Numbered from the stretch's first letter, positions 9,201 through 20,960 are shown. The stretch: 64,000 nucleotides of DNA from JAWKOK01 sp963848115 (GCA_963848115.1 CAWKCP010000001.1:1-64000); one strand, 5' to 3'. Notes: a model not told the origin generated them from the letters alone. Numbers and translations: made by a program.

Positions 9201-9614
9201 GAAAGCACTGTTGTCCAAACCCGGCTGGCCGAGATCGCAGCCGAGCAGCAGCAGATGGCGCATGCCTGCGGACAGATGCAGGATGCTCTTCAGACCGCAA
9301 TCCGGGTCGAATCAATGCACGCGCTGACGACAGCCTTGTTGGGCTGCGCCGGGATATTTGCGGCAACAGGCAGGCCGGATCCGGCTGCGAACCTCTTGGA
9401 CGCGCTTGCGCACGTCGCTCAACTCGATCGCAGGCAGAAGGCGCAGATCGTCGCCATGCAAGAGAAGCTGATCGGAGACCATGCGTCGCCTCAAGTGGAG
9501 CCTGATGCAGCCAAGGTCGCGGCCAAACCAACTACACGTTCATCCGACAAGTCGTTGGTAGAAATCGCAGAAGCGACTATCGACTTGCTTGACCAGCTGC
9601 AACGGCAGTTCTAG
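6270..9614 (+). CDS. AfsR/SARP-like regulator: wHTH-BTAD-ATPase-TPR
   Basis: An intact protein of 1114 residues. Residues about 14-107 form an OmpR-type winged helix (LQITLFGSPSIMVDG, SAKRNLRGALYHLRKQLG). A BTAD domain follows (about 110-258; LYRGDFLDGF, DPLREETHRHLMLLLAMDGQ). Then comes an NB-ARC/STAND-type ATPase with Walker A GAGGIGKSR (about 310) and Walker B LLLILDNFEQ, and a C-terminal TPR region (about 700-1050; ALAQQNLGNVA, RRGMIYSLTYLGRVA). Proteins of this plan are ATP-dependent transcription activators that sense signals through their TPR domains. An alternative start is ATG 6294 (MSQSNLQ). The next gene begins nine bases after the stop, so the two are probably co-transcribed. The target promoters are unknown. 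Confidence 0.85.
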   Translation: MKTKHNQSMSQSNLQITLFGSPSIMVDGRPVTGFPSSKVTALAYYLAATGRPHTRDALAGLIWPDYDSASAKRNLRGALYHLRKQLGDFVSVNRQAAGFDLTQNVVVDCLRFEQAIAATSGLAQESEEQLDLLLEAAALYRGDFLDGFHIDDTDTFDDWQRAEQERYLHLIAQTLNALVQSAIQHNDMLRGVDYASRLVNLDPLREETHRHLMLLLAMDGQAGAAMAQFEQCREILSDELGLEPDDETLKLAQRIEAGDFSIGLAYPSLPRRRLHNLPAEMTAFFDRVEVAEQLLQMLADRNNRLVTINGAGGIGKSRFVRHMGHRLLQGLEAALNDDSNGDESSESFHVVQGLDLKELAADGIYFVSLAGIESTTGDNDSAGLEIVAAIAEALQLDMTENADMLDQLSRSLADHRLLLILDNFEQLQPQSRLIVHLLQHVPGLTVLVTSRTRLNVRGERVVVLDGLPLPKEDLPDDVRASPAGQLFIAAAEAVAGGLEIDETAGKAIARTCNLLQGMPLGIELAASWTAMLSCDEIAEEIQANLDFLESSMPDLPERHRSLRAIFNQSWRLLSEAERQTVQRLALFRGGFTREAAAAVADARLPALQSLVNKSLIKRTDSGTGNASRYEMPEVLRQYAAEHLVANNDYASMARDHAAYFDRFLRSLATELRSGDQHGALTRVAAEIENLRSAQSWSIGQLEQRGQGKASALSYLTACTRSLFDFYDVRGWFQEGVSRFGDAADAVERAPDREMSSQEMPLQAALRVRQAWFRFHLGEHGESERMLLDALDALQDLDASGSGTDLDAASNHAASADEEIIFVLNYLGAVLRHRGKVDDARERLGQALDLARREQDDYAASVAMNTLGQVAYVTGDLAATQDLCARALRLKRKIGDRRGMIYSLTYLGRVAQERGELEAARTYFAEAMEIADDLEDPRGVALAQQNLGNVAVADRHFTGARIQYQAALERFLRIGSLTESTVVQTRLAEIAAEQQQMAHACGQMQDALQTAIRVESMHALTTALLGCAGIFAATGRPDPAANLLDALAHVAQLDRRQKAQIVAMQEKLIGDHASPQVEPDAAKVAAKPTTRSSDKSLVEIAEATIDLLDQLQRQF

Positions 9615-9623
9615 GCCCCGCCT

Positions 9624-12600
9624 ATGCAGCATCTACTCACGCCCCAGTTTATGCTCGACCGCATGGCCCAGGGTGAGACAAGGGGGCGGCTGGAAGCGGC
9701 CTGCCTCTTTGTCGACATTTCCGGTTTCACGCCGTTGACCGTAACGCTGATGGAGCATGGAACCGAAGGCGCCGAGGTGCTGGCTGAGGTGCTCGCCTCC
9801 GTCTTCGAGCCGTTGATCGATGCCATCTACCAGCACGGCGGCTTCATCGCCGGTTTCGCAGGCGACGCCTTCAAAGCGGTCTTCGCCACCGACAATGGTC
9901 CCAACAAAGGGGGTTCCGACAGAGAAGGCCTCGATAGACAGGCCGTCTGTGCGCAGGCTCTGCTCGCAGCCTGGGCCATCCACACCCACCTCACTGCCAG
10001 TCCAAGTCAAGCCACCCGTTGTGGCGAGTTCACCTTTTCCGGCAAAGTCTGTGCCGCGTGGGGTCCAGTCGATTGGGCAATCTGGCAGGACTTATCGAAG
10101 ACTGAGCGCAGCCAACGCGCGGCAAGCGTGTTCGGCGGGGATGGTCTGGCTAAGGCGATAGCCATCGATCCCCACGCCGATGCCGGCCAGATCGTCATCA
10201 CCAACGCACTCGCCCGCGACCTCCCGGAGGGTCTGCTGACCACAACATCGGTGGCCGATTATCGACGCGTGGATACGCTCGACGCTCATCGCCTACAGGC
10301 AACGACGCCCGTGCATTCGCCGTCCCCCATGTCGAAAGACCGGCATCAGGCCACAGCCTTCTACCCCGGCTGGCTGCTCAACTCAACACTCCAGGGTGAG
10401 TTTCGCCAGGTCGTCACCCTATTCGTCAACTTTGAACAGAGGTTTGGCCCTTTGGAACTGGCTGACTTCCAGGAAGCACTCTTTCGTCTTGTCGATCAAT
10501 ACGATGGATTCTTGGGCCGAGTCGGACAGATCGGCGGCAAGGACAACGGCAACACGCTGTTGCTCTTCTGGGGTGCACCCACCGGCTCGGAACAGGATGT
10601 GGAGCGGGCGCTCAGCTTCATCCTCGACCTTCAAGACCTCTCGCCGACACGTCTGCGCGCCGGCGTGACCACGCGCATGGCCTACGCCGGCTTCGTGGGT
10701 TCAGCCCTTGCCGAAGAATATACTTGCTACGGATCTTATGTCAATTTGGCGGCGCGGCAGTTGGTCGCGTCCGGGTGGGGAGAGATCTGGATCGACGATG
10801 AGACCGCCCGTCAGGCGGCGCGCCGCTTTCAGACCGAATGCCGCGGCCTCCTTCGTTTCAAAGGATTCGTCGATCCGCAGCCGATCTTTCTGTTGACGGG
10901 GCGACAGATAAGAGAGGCGCAGGCATTCTACGCCGGAACCCTGGTCGGGCGGCAGGCCGAAATTGCGAAACTCAGAGCGGGCATTGATCCCATCTTTTCG
11001 GGCGATTTTGCAGGCCTTGTGACGGTTGAAGGTGAAGCCGGTCTGGGCAAGAGCCGGCTGGTCCACGAATTCCAAATGCAAACGGAGACGATGGCCCAGA
11101 CCCCACGTTGGTTTCTCTGCCAGACCGACGATATCCTTCGTCGGCCACTCAATCCCTTCCGCTACTGGCTACGCCGCTATTTCCGCCAGTCTGGAGACGC
11201 CTCGGAACAGGCCAAGCGTGCCGCCTTTGACGCAGTTCTGGATGATCTGTGTCAATCCATTCCGGAAAACCGTCGGCTATCGGTCTTGTGGATGCGCTTT
11301 CCCGCTCCCGATCCTTTCTGGCCGCGCTGGTAGACCTGCACTGGGCGGGATCGCTCTATGAGCAGCTCGACCCCCAGCTTCGCCTGGAAAACATGCTGGA
11401 TGCGCTCAAGACGCTGATCAAGGCGGAGAGCCTTGTACAGCCGGCGATCCTATTGCTCGAAGATGCTCATTGGTTGGACGAAGCGTCACGTCAGTTCATC
11501 GGCCAACTGACACGCAATGTCGATGAATTTCCATTCGCCCTCGTCGTCACCCAACGATCTGGAGACGAGAGCGACAACCTTGTGGCCGATGATGTGCCGC
11601 AAACGCGTGTTCAGCTGAGCGGTTTGAGCGAAAGTCAGATCGGGCCGATTGCCGCAACGCTGTTGGGCTCGCCGCCGTCTGCAAGTCTGACTGCCCTGAT
11701 TGCGACGCGTACGAACGGCAACCCGTTCTTTGTCGAACAGATCGTGCTCTATCTCCAAGAACACGACATGCTTGAGCCAGGCGGGCAGGGCTTGCAGCTG
11801 AAAGTGAGCGGTCAACCCGACAGCGAGCAGCCGGAGACGACCCTCTTGCCGACCGATGTACGTGCACTGCTCACGGCGCGCCTGGATCAACTACATCCGA
11901 CCGTCAAAGAAGTGGTACAGACAGCCTCCGTCCTGGGCCGGGAGTTCGACAGGCGCGTACTTTCAGTCATGCTAAACGAGAGCAGCGGAGAAGTGCTGGA
12001 TCGCCAGATGGACGAGGCCGATCGTGCCAGGATCTGGTCAGCCATGAGCGAGGCCCGCTATCTGTTCCGCCATGCCCTGCTGCGCGATGCCGCCTACGAC
12101 ATGCAATTGCGTTCTCGACTGCGGCGTCTTCACCGCTCTGCGGCCGAGGCCGTGCGCTCGGTCTATGCCGGCGAACCGGCAAGTCACTACGCCGAGTTGG
12201 TCCATCACTATCACCTAGGTGAGGATCGGGCCCAAGAGCGGATCCACGCACAGCTGGCCGGGGCGTATGCCGCTGAACAGTACGCCAATGAAGATGCGCT
12301 GCGCTTCTACACACGCGCCATCGATTTGATGCCCGCAGACCAGGATGATGCCCGCCTCAACATCCTGCTGGAACGCGAAGCCGTTCTAGATGTTCTGGGT
12401 GACCGTGAGAGCCAGCGACTCGACCTTGACACCCTCGCGCAGGCACAGCAAGCGCTGCCATTGGAAAGGCAGATCACCGTTCAACTACGTCGGGCAGAGT
12501 TGCAGCGCAACACCAGCGCCTATGCAGAGGCCCTGGAGACCGTCCTCACGGCACAGTCGATGGCACTGCAGCTGGACGATCTCGCAAACCGGATTGAATG

Positions 12601-13655
12601 CAACCATCTACAGGGGCGCATTCTCTGGCAGATGGGCAAATACGCTGAGGCACGCAGGCCGCTTCGAGAAGCGATCGACCTGGCAAAGTCAGCCGGTTTG
12701 GACAGCTACCTCCCACAATGCCAATATGATATCGGCGCCGCCTACCACCAGGAAGGCAAGAATCGTGCTGCCAGGCCCTATTTCGTGGAGGCCCGGCAGG
12801 GATACGAACTGGCTGAAGATCGGATGGGAGTAGCACGTTGCACGGCAATGATCGGCGTGCTGGACAACGAAGCGGGGGACTATGTTGCTGCTCAACGCAG
12901 CTACATGCAGAGCCTTGAAAGCTGTGAATCGATTGGATGGCGGCTGGGCACTGCCTACTGCCTCGGCTACCTCTGCAACAACTTCTTTGCACTGGGCGAC
13001 TACCGTTCCGCCTCGCGTCTACAATGCCCGCGCTCACACGCTGTCGCGTGAGCTTGCCGACGAAAACGGCATTGCCAACGCGCTGGATACGGACGGACTG
13101 ATCTACCTGATCCAGGGCCGGTATGCTGAAGCCCAACGGCTCTGTGAACAGGCGCTGCGGCTCTATCAACAGATGGGAGATCAGCGTGGAGAAGCGTTTG
13201 CCATAACCCACCTGGGGATCGTCGCCCTCGAGCGCGGCGCCGCCGCTTCAGCAGAAGTGCACTTCACCCAGGCCAACGACATTCGATCCGCACTCGGCGA
13301 CAGGGCCTCACTGGTTGATTCAATGGCAGGGCTGGCAGGCGCCTATCACCAACGCGACGCATCCGACGCGGCGCTGGCCATCGTCGGCGACATTCTGGCC
13401 CATCTCTCCCAGTTCGGAACAGAAGGCGTCGAGTTTCCTTTCCTCGTCTATGCGATCTGCAGAGACGTTCTCCTTGATGCCATCGACGGCAAGGCATTGG
13501 CGGCGTACCCGTTGCAGCAACAAGCCGGCCGGCTTCTCGACCAAGCACGCAGCGAACTTGAGCGGCGCGCAGCGTTGATCGACGATCCAAAGAGCCGCCG
13601 GCGGTTCTTGGCGGATGGGCCGTTCCACAGACGTCTGCTCGATTCCTCAATCTGA
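9624..13655 (+). CDS. Class III cyclase-like/ATPase/TPR protein, two frame breaks
   Basis: The joined product has about 1340 residues. An N-terminal adenylate/guanylate cyclase domain (FVDISGFTPLTVTLM, with a second metal-type Asp in AGFAGDAFKAVFA) is followed by a second, degenerate cyclase domain (about 255-420; VTLFVNFEQRFG, KDNGNTLLLFWGAP). An AAA/STAND ATPase comes next (Walker A GEAGLGKSR near 11033-11055, Walker B ILLLEDAHWLDE), then TPR helices. Frame breaks fall at about 11275 and 13015, and domain order is kept across both. It lies nine bases after the AfsR-like gene. An intact paralogue with the same architecture lies at 53482-57735. It may couple nucleotide sensing or cAMP/cGMP synthesis to a large signalling ATPase, but activity and ligand are unknown. 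Confidence 0.75.
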
Positions 13656-13687
13656 GCCATAACCATTGGGAAGCCATGCGTTTTGCA

Positions 13688-13708
13688 GGACGGAATGGGT
13701 TTCCGTCC
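13688..13708 (+). terminator. Hairpin after the cyclase-ATPase gene
   Basis: Perfect 8-base arms GGACGGAA and TTCCGTCC surround TGGGT, 33 bases past the stop. No T-run follows, so termination strength is uncertain. Confidence 0.35.
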
Positions 13709-13836
13709 GCCGGGACCAGGCTTGGCTTGGCCAGTCGGGATACCATCCCAACCTACCTAGAATCCCGGCAGGTCGTGCATAGTTCGGGTTCTCGGAAGAC
13801 CTTCAGTCTTGGATCCGTGGACGGGGGCGCCAGCAC

Positions 13837-13880
13837 AGGCGAAGCCGGCTGCTAACAACGAGAAGCGCCCTCAGGCGCTG
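13837..13880. repeat. Fragment of a 174-bp MITE-like family
   Basis: GAAGCCGGCTGCTAACAACG and the following GAGAAGCG, CCTCAGGCGCTG match the left half of the element at 57772-57945 almost base for base. The terminal inverted repeats are absent here. It lies in the convergent gap between the cyclase gene and the giant gene. Nothing else was recognised in 13709-13906. Confidence 0.5.
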
Positions 13881-13906
13881 TGCAGGCGACCCCCATCAGC
13901 CCGTCT

Positions 13907-16900
13907 CTACGGTGCATCAATGCCGGAACAGCGAAACTGCACTTGGATGTCCGTCCCCTGTCCTCCGGCAACATTGCCCAGGCCTACGCATTGGCTGAGC
14001 CGATTGTCCCATTTGGCTTCTCCCAGCTGTAGACCATCGCCATCGACAAAAACGACCTCATCTCCATACCAGCCGCAGCCGTTATCACCCGCTGCGGCCG
14101 AGACCGGGATCTTGTAGACAAGCGAACCCGCCAGTTCAAACACGTTCGCCGTGCCGCACAGGTTGCCGTCGACCACAGCATAGATTCTAATTTGCTCAAC
14201 GTTCGCACCGACATCGCCTTCCTGCCCCACTTGCGCTAGAGGAGAGTGGGCCAAAGAAGATTGCCGGAGGCAATGCCGGCGTACCGACAAGCTCGGGTTC
14301 CACCTGGGACAGCACCTGACCGGAAGCAACCGCCGCCGAGATCTTGTCGCCGGCGGAGAGCGATATATCGCGCAGAGGCTGGTACTCCTCTATCGGCAGG
14401 AACGGTGTCGCGGTCCGTTTTGTGTAAACCCAATAGGTCTTGCCGAATTCCATGAAATCGAGATCGTTGACCAGATTCTGCAAGCGCTGGTCCTCTCCGA
14501 GAATACGACGATCATAGACTCGCCAACCGCCCCCGATTCCGGAGTCCTGCGCGAAAACCAACTCAATGTCATCGATGACGGATGCCAACGCGTTCGTGAT
14601 CGGCTGGGATGACGAGAGCGGGTAGGCAATCAGATTCCAACCCGGCTGCAGAGCAGGCATCTCCAACGTGGCCATCAGCGCGTAGAGGCCCTGGCCCTGT
14701 TGTTCGTTCTCCGGCATACGTGCCGCCGCGAAATTGTCATTCTGATCCAGTAAGGTCGGCAACTTAATCCACGTTTCGCCGTCGTCACCCGAATAGTAGA
14801 TGGCCAGCGTCGGCTCTCCCCCATCGGGGGCCTCACGCTGCAAATACTGGAAGGCGATGGTGCGACCAGCCGCAGGTTCCACATCGGCGTGATTTGTTAG
14901 GCGATAGGCCGGCCCGACGATCCGCAGCCAACTGGGCACGCCGGCGACGTTAGGCGCCGACGACATCGAGGCGATGCCCGAATCGCCCATCACGTTTTCG
15001 ACATTGAAGACAGTGACCTTGCCGTCACCCGAAGCGACGGGTGCGTCAAACGAACGTTGGTTAGCGCCCCAGGCACGGTTGACGCCGAAACCGCGATTGT
15101 TCGGGCCAAAGCCTCTGTTGTTGGGTCCGAATCCACGATTGTTGGGGCCGAAGCCTCGTTGTTGGGCCAAAGCCTCTGTTGTTCGGGCCGAAGCCTCGGT
15201 TGTTGGGACCAAAGCCTCGGTTGTTCGGGCCAAAGCCTCGGTTGTTGGGGCCGAAGCCTCGGTTGTTGGGGCCAAAGCCTCGGTTGTTGGGGCCGAATCC
15301 TCGATTGTTTGGACCGAAGCCCGCCTCCTCCGGGACAAAATCGGGGCTCAGGAAATAGGCGGCAAAGGCTTCCTGGCCGGGGGGCGCGTCACGCGGCCAG
15401 ACTCGCACGTGCCCCTCAAATGCCGGAAAGGGAAGCGTCAGCGTTGCCGTATGAACATAGTTCTCTTTGCCCAACGCTTGTTCCCCAGACAGATCAGCCG
15501 ATTCGAGCGCTAGCGAGTCGGGAAGAGTCACAACCTGCATCGTCGTATAGGGCGACCGGACGGAAAGCGTATCGCTAAACGGTCCATAGGCCGGCATCAG
15601 CTGCACATTCAACGGGTCGGAGATCGGCACGGACACGCTGATCGTTACCGTACGCGAGGTTACCGGACTGACGGTGATGGCAGGACGCCACTCGGGCGGA
15701 TAGTCGAGCAGATCGAGCGACGTCAACCGTGAGGTGACGATGGCACATCCACCCGCTGCTGCTTCATCGCCAAACTGCACCGCGCAGATTCGATCGCCTC
15801 TCTCGGCGCCGCGCACCTTGATTCGATCATCGCCGCTGCCCGTGCTGCCGAGGAAAATGATGGTATCATCCGTGAGATCGTCGTTGTACTTCTCGATCTC
15901 TGCCCGCGATTTGATTAGGTAGACCTGGGCCTCTTGGAATCGGGTGACCGGTCCTCGCCTACCCTTGCGTAGATCGATGTAACGCGCAGGGAAGGCGTCT
16001 GCCGGAGCGAATTCAACATCTGCATCCAGCGCTTCACCCAACTCCTCCCCCGATTCTTCACCAGTCGATTTGACAAGCGGATCGATGGAGGTAAGCCGTG
16101 TAATCTCCAGCGGGAGGAAGGACGGTCCGGGATTGCTCCGGCCCGACTCAGGAATCTTGATGCCGTCATAGAAGGCGGCCAATGTCTCCCAGTCGGATCG
16201 TCCGGTCAGGTGTTCGGCCAGCGTGTCCTGACAGGGAACGGACCCCGCCCACTCCTCGGAAGTGAGCAGTTCCCGATAGCGAAGCTCGTATGCATCGGTC
16301 ATGATGCTGCCGGGACAATCGATCTTGCGGATCAGGCCGTTCTCAAGATCGACGCCCAGGTAGTTGTCGGGCAAGAAGAGCAGATAGTGGCCCAGTTCAT
16401 GGGCCAGCGCATTGCGCCAATCGTCGCCCAACTCCTCTCGATTCAGGCCATAGGGATCCCAGATCGGTCCCATGCGCACCTGTCCCGGGCTATAGGCATT
16501 TTCAAGCTTCTGCCGGTCCGGGTCGTCAAGCGGGTCATCGACGGTGGACATGACGACACCGCCAAGAGAGGCTCTGGGTCGCTGATTGTTGCTGGCGTGA
16601 ATGACCACATCCGCACCCAGCCAGTTCTCCTTGGCATGGAAAACGCGTACGGCGCCGAGCGCTACCTGGCCGTCGGTAATGTCATAGAGAATATCAGATG
16701 CTTCTCTGAAGGCGTCCTCCAGATCATCCATAAAGACCAGGTCATTGCGCGCGTCCCATTCCAACGATACATCGAGGTTAAATACATAGAGCGGATTGTC
16801 GGCCGAGACGGTCAATGTCTGTACAATGCCGGGCTCAATCTTTTTGCCGCTCATCCCCGCCGCAGCGTCGCTGGTGTGATAGAGGATGTAGGCGTGGGTT

Positions 16901-19900
16901 GCCGTAATCGGGGCCAGTGCAACCAGCTGATCGTCGACTCGAAGCACATCGTTGCCCGCCAGATAGCCGTTGCTATCTGTGAAGTAGGCTTCCCCGGATT
17001 CAATGCCCACAGGCCAGGCACGCGTCGTCTCCTTTTTGTTGACTCGGTAGACGAGAGCGTCCGCCATCGGTGCACCTATTTCGTCAACCACACGAGGTTG
17101 GATGCCCCGCACGCGGAAGGGGTAGGTCTGGGCCGAGATGAAGGGCGGACGATAGGAGTCGGCAATGGCGTTGGCCTGCGCGCGTTGGCTGGGATAGGCC
17201 GTCAGCCGGAAGCGTACATTGTTGCTCTGGCCAAAGAAGCCGCTGTCGCTGTTCAGCGCGGTTGTGTTCCACACGTAAAGTGTTCGGCCGGTCCGGAATT
17301 GACTCCGAGCGCCAACTTGCCCATTTCTTCAGCCGAGAGCCCACGTGTGAATAGCTGAACCTCGTCAATGCCGCCGGCAAGCGACGATAGGCTAGGATCA
17401 TGGGGGAACTGGCCCATCTGCAGCGGAGCATCGTTTTCGGCGATGCCGACATCCTGGGTAGCGGTTCGGCCAATCTCAAAGCCATCTATATACCCGACCA
17501 GGTCGCCGCCTCTGTCCCACGTCATGCCCAGATGCATCCAGGTGTCGGTATAGACGGTCCCGCCACGGACGGCGTACTCGACGCCGTCGTCGCCGAAGAG
17601 TTGCACTACTAACTGATCCTCGTCAACGCCGAGCAGGTACCCTGAATCAAGCATCTCATTGGTCTTGCCGACGACGCCTTGGCGCTGTGAGGGATCAACC
17701 ACATACACCCAGGCTGAGATGGAGAGTCCGTTCTCCCCTGACAATCGCTGATCATGTTCAACCGCGACAGTGGCGCCCTCCTCCGGGAACCAGCCGCTCC
17801 CCGAGTTGGGGGATGCAAAAAACGGCGGATAAGTGTAAGGCAGGCCCAGCGTACCGGTCCACGCAGCAGCCAGACTGCTATCAACACGATTCTCGAAAAT
17901 CCATCGCGGTTCCTGCTGGTCGGCAGTTGAGTCGGGCATTGCCTGATCAAATGACCAGTAAGCGATCCTGTCCGGCGTCACACGAGAACTCTCCAGATCA
18001 ACGGTTCTGGTTGCGGACGTGGCAGTCGCCGTGACCCAGTCGGCGCCATTCAGCGAATAGTACCCCTGAATTTTGGGATAGACCGTGCCGGCCGGATCGT
18101 GGAGCGTGTATGGAATCGTGATCTTGCCGCCGGCGCGGATTATCGGGCCGGCATAGAAGTCGGCCCCCGCCAACATGCCCGACGCGTCAAACGATCCTGA
18201 CTCCGGATCTGTGTACAATCCGATCGTCAGCACGGGCTGACGATTGATCCGGCCCGACGTCAGTCCCCGGCTTCCACGATAGGTTTCGACCTGGCCGGCC
18301 TTGTTTCCAACCGTGAGATCCAGAAGGCCGTCGCTGTCGAAGTCACCCCAGGCCAGGGCATGCGTCTGCGCCTGAGAGGCGGGCTGCCAGGACGGCACAG
18401 CCTGAAGCTTTCCGCCGTCGTTGTAGTAAAGATCGTTCCTGGTGCCGCCGGTGAAGAGGGTCACATTGGCTGCGGCAAGATCGGCATCGCCATCGCCGTC
18501 GGCGTCACCCCATGCGACCCGCGTGGTCAGATCGCTGTCCGCTGAGACCCAGACCGGCTGCGGTTGAAGCACGCCCGCCTGGTTTTCGTAGACCCGTTTC
18601 TGACCGGACCAGACGCCGATTGCCAGATCCAAGTCGCCGTCTGAGTCGATATCCCCCCAATCGATAGACCGGGTCGGGAAATGCAGCTCGCCGATCGTTT
18701 GCGCCGGGAGGTCATCCAGAAATCCATCCTCATTGAGGTAGAGAAAGTCCCTGTTTTCGAGTACACCCGTCTCCTGATCCCAGGCATTGCCCACAGCCAG
18801 ATCCAGATCGCCGTCATTGTCGACATCCGCCCAGGCTACGTCATAGGTCGGATCGACGGCCGGCTGCCAGCCGGAGTCAACCAGTTGCTCACTCTCGGGA
18901 TCGTACAGATACAACTTGTTGGGCCCATCGAAGACCCCCACCGCCAGATCCAGATACTCGTCGTCGTTGGCGTCGCCCCAGGCGACGCTCATGTTGTACG
19001 CCCCGTCGCCGAAGCCACAGGCCGGATCGACTTGCAAGATACCGTTTATGTTTTCAAAGACCTCAACCGGGCCGGCATGATTGGCGACGGCCAGATCCAG
19101 ATCCCCGTCCCCCTCCATGTCTCCCCAGGCAAGATCCATGGTCGCCTGCTCCGACCCCGAACTCCAGATCGGCCATGGATCCAAAAATCCACCGTGATTC
19201 AGATAGACATGATCGGGTGCACCGAACCAACTGAATTCATCGCCGGCCGCCTGAACAACGTAGTCCGGCAAGTCGACGTTCTGCCAGGCATAGCCCACCG
19301 CCAGATCGAGGTCGCCGTCATTGTCCACATCTCCCCAGGCCAGACTCTGCGCGGTCCAATCTTCCGCTTCCAGCTCTTCAGGCAACGAACCCCAGAGAGC
19401 AGCAGTTTCAGCCAATGATCCGCCGTCATTGACGTAGACGAGGTCAGGCTCGGCATAGACCGCAGCTGCCAGATCCAGATCGCCGTCGCCGTCTACATCT
19501 CCCCAGGCAAGGTCAGCCGTCTCGTGGGAGAGCGGGTCCACCCATGCCTGCCGCAGCTTTCGTTCGCCATCGGATTCATAGTTCTCGAAGATCAGATTTC
19601 GGCCGGCGTTACCGCGCATGCCGATGGCAAGATCCAGATCGCCATCGCTGTCTGCGTCACCCCAGGAAGCGGAAACCGTTTCGGCTTGATCCCCTGCTCC
19701 CCCGAATATGGTTTTGGCGTCCAATAAGGAGTCGCGTCCATCTCACCCAGATTGTTGGCAAAAACCTGGTAGTGGCCGTTGTTGGTCACAACGGCGATTT
19801 CGGGATAGCCGTCTCCAGTGAAATCTCCCCAGGCCATGTCGCTGACCACGCCCAAGCCATCGTCGACGTAGCCTTCTGTCCCCGGAAGCGATGGGACCTC

Positions 19901-20761
19901 GGCCATTGGCGGTTCAAGCATATATAGTTGCTGGGAGAACTGGAGGGCGCCGCCGACTTCCTCGTAGATGAGAACCGACAGATCATTGTCGAACGTTTGA
20001 ATAGCGACCGTGATTTCCAGATTTCCATCCTGCCCGATGTCGGCAAGCTCAATGGCCTGAACAAAACCCTGATCACTCAGATCGAGCACCATTCTGGAGT
20101 CAAGTTCAAGCTGACCATCTTCTGTGTGATTGTCGTAGATGGTGATGCCGAAATCGTCGGCCACGATCAGCTCGGGCAGTGCATCACCGTCCAGATCGCC
20201 GACCGCCATCCCTGTCGTGTTGTCAGCGATGGGCGCCGTCCAACTGGGTTCGGGAGAGAAGTAGATACCGCGGCCGGGTTCACTCAAGTTGAGCAGGATC
20301 TGGTTCTCCTGTGCGGTAAACTCATACAGATTGAAGTTGCCAAGAATGATGTCCAGCCGGCCGTCGCTATTCATGTCGGCCAGGCGAAGGTGCTCGCCGG
20401 CAGAATCGCTGCGCAGAATGATCGCGCTGTCGGCCAACTGCCCCCCGCGGTTCTCGATGATACGCACGCCTTGTTCGAGCGTTCCGAACACAAGATCGAG
20501 ATCGCCGTCGTTGTCCAGATCGCCCCAGGCAGTTGAACGCGAATTGCGCGAAACCTGATCGAACCAGCCGGGGATAGGATCGAGTTGGATCGACGAATCG
20601 TCCTGGGCATGCGCAGTCCCCGCAGCGAACAACAAGCAAAGGACCATCACAGCAAGCGCAGCAAAGGCGCAGCATGATCGCGTGCCTCGAGAAGCGCCTG
20701 GCGACCGTCGATAGAGAAATACCAGCGCGGCCGAGATAAACGTGTGCGTTTTTCGTTGCAT
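13907..20761 (-). CDS. Giant secreted FG-GAP/LamG/metalloprotease-like protein, four frame breaks
   Basis: I read one gene of about 2280 codons. The start ATG 20761 gives a signal peptide with a long basic N-region, a hydrophobic core (FAALAVMVLCLLFAAG) and the cleavage pattern AHA-Q. About 14 FG-GAP/VCBS repeats follow (WGDxDxDGDLDLAxG calcium loops, 18.2-20.6 kb), then a LamG/ConA-like domain (about 17.3-17.9 kb; GLSISAWVYV, MHLGMTWD). A metalloprotease-like domain has HELGH at 16387-16401. Then come a GFGPNNR repeat array (15072-15321) and a C-terminal region. Frame changes at about 19700, 17290, 15165 and 14250 preserve domain logic (for example TLYVWNTTALN continues after the LamG domain). 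It is probably exported and may act on, or bind, extracellular polymers. A related shorter protein is at 58719-61193. Confidence 0.7.
15072..15321 (-). repeat. In-gene 21-bp tandem array encoding GFGPNNR
   Basis: Twelve units lie head to tail inside the giant gene. Ten encode GFGPNNR exactly and the last, toward the C-terminus, encodes GFGVNRA. Unit 8 (15156-15174) is only 19 bases and causes the frame break. The two missing bases are both in G-runs that are intact in its neighbours. Units differ mostly at third codon positions, so the peptide is more conserved than the DNA. Confidence 0.9.
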
Positions 20762-20960
20762 GGATTCTGACCCATTCGGGAACAAGCGGAGACGACAAGG
20801 GCGGCACTGGGGCCGAACGCGGGGAAGTTTACCGTATCTTGGGCGAACAGACAAAGGGGAAGAAATCCCCGCGACGTTCCCGCGACGCGGCTCGAATATC
20901 CTTCAGTCATCAAACGGAAACCGGAACAAACAACTGTTCAGTCCAAAGGAGAACCAAATC

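Noticed and set aside
15072..15321. CRISPR-like array
   Set aside because: The repeats are contiguous 21-base units without spacers, inside a protein-coding frame, and encode a constant heptapeptide.
16210..17358. Long plus-strand frame opposite the giant gene
   Set aside because: It lies antisense to the protease-like domain, has no ribosome-binding site and reads as a shadow of its codon bias.
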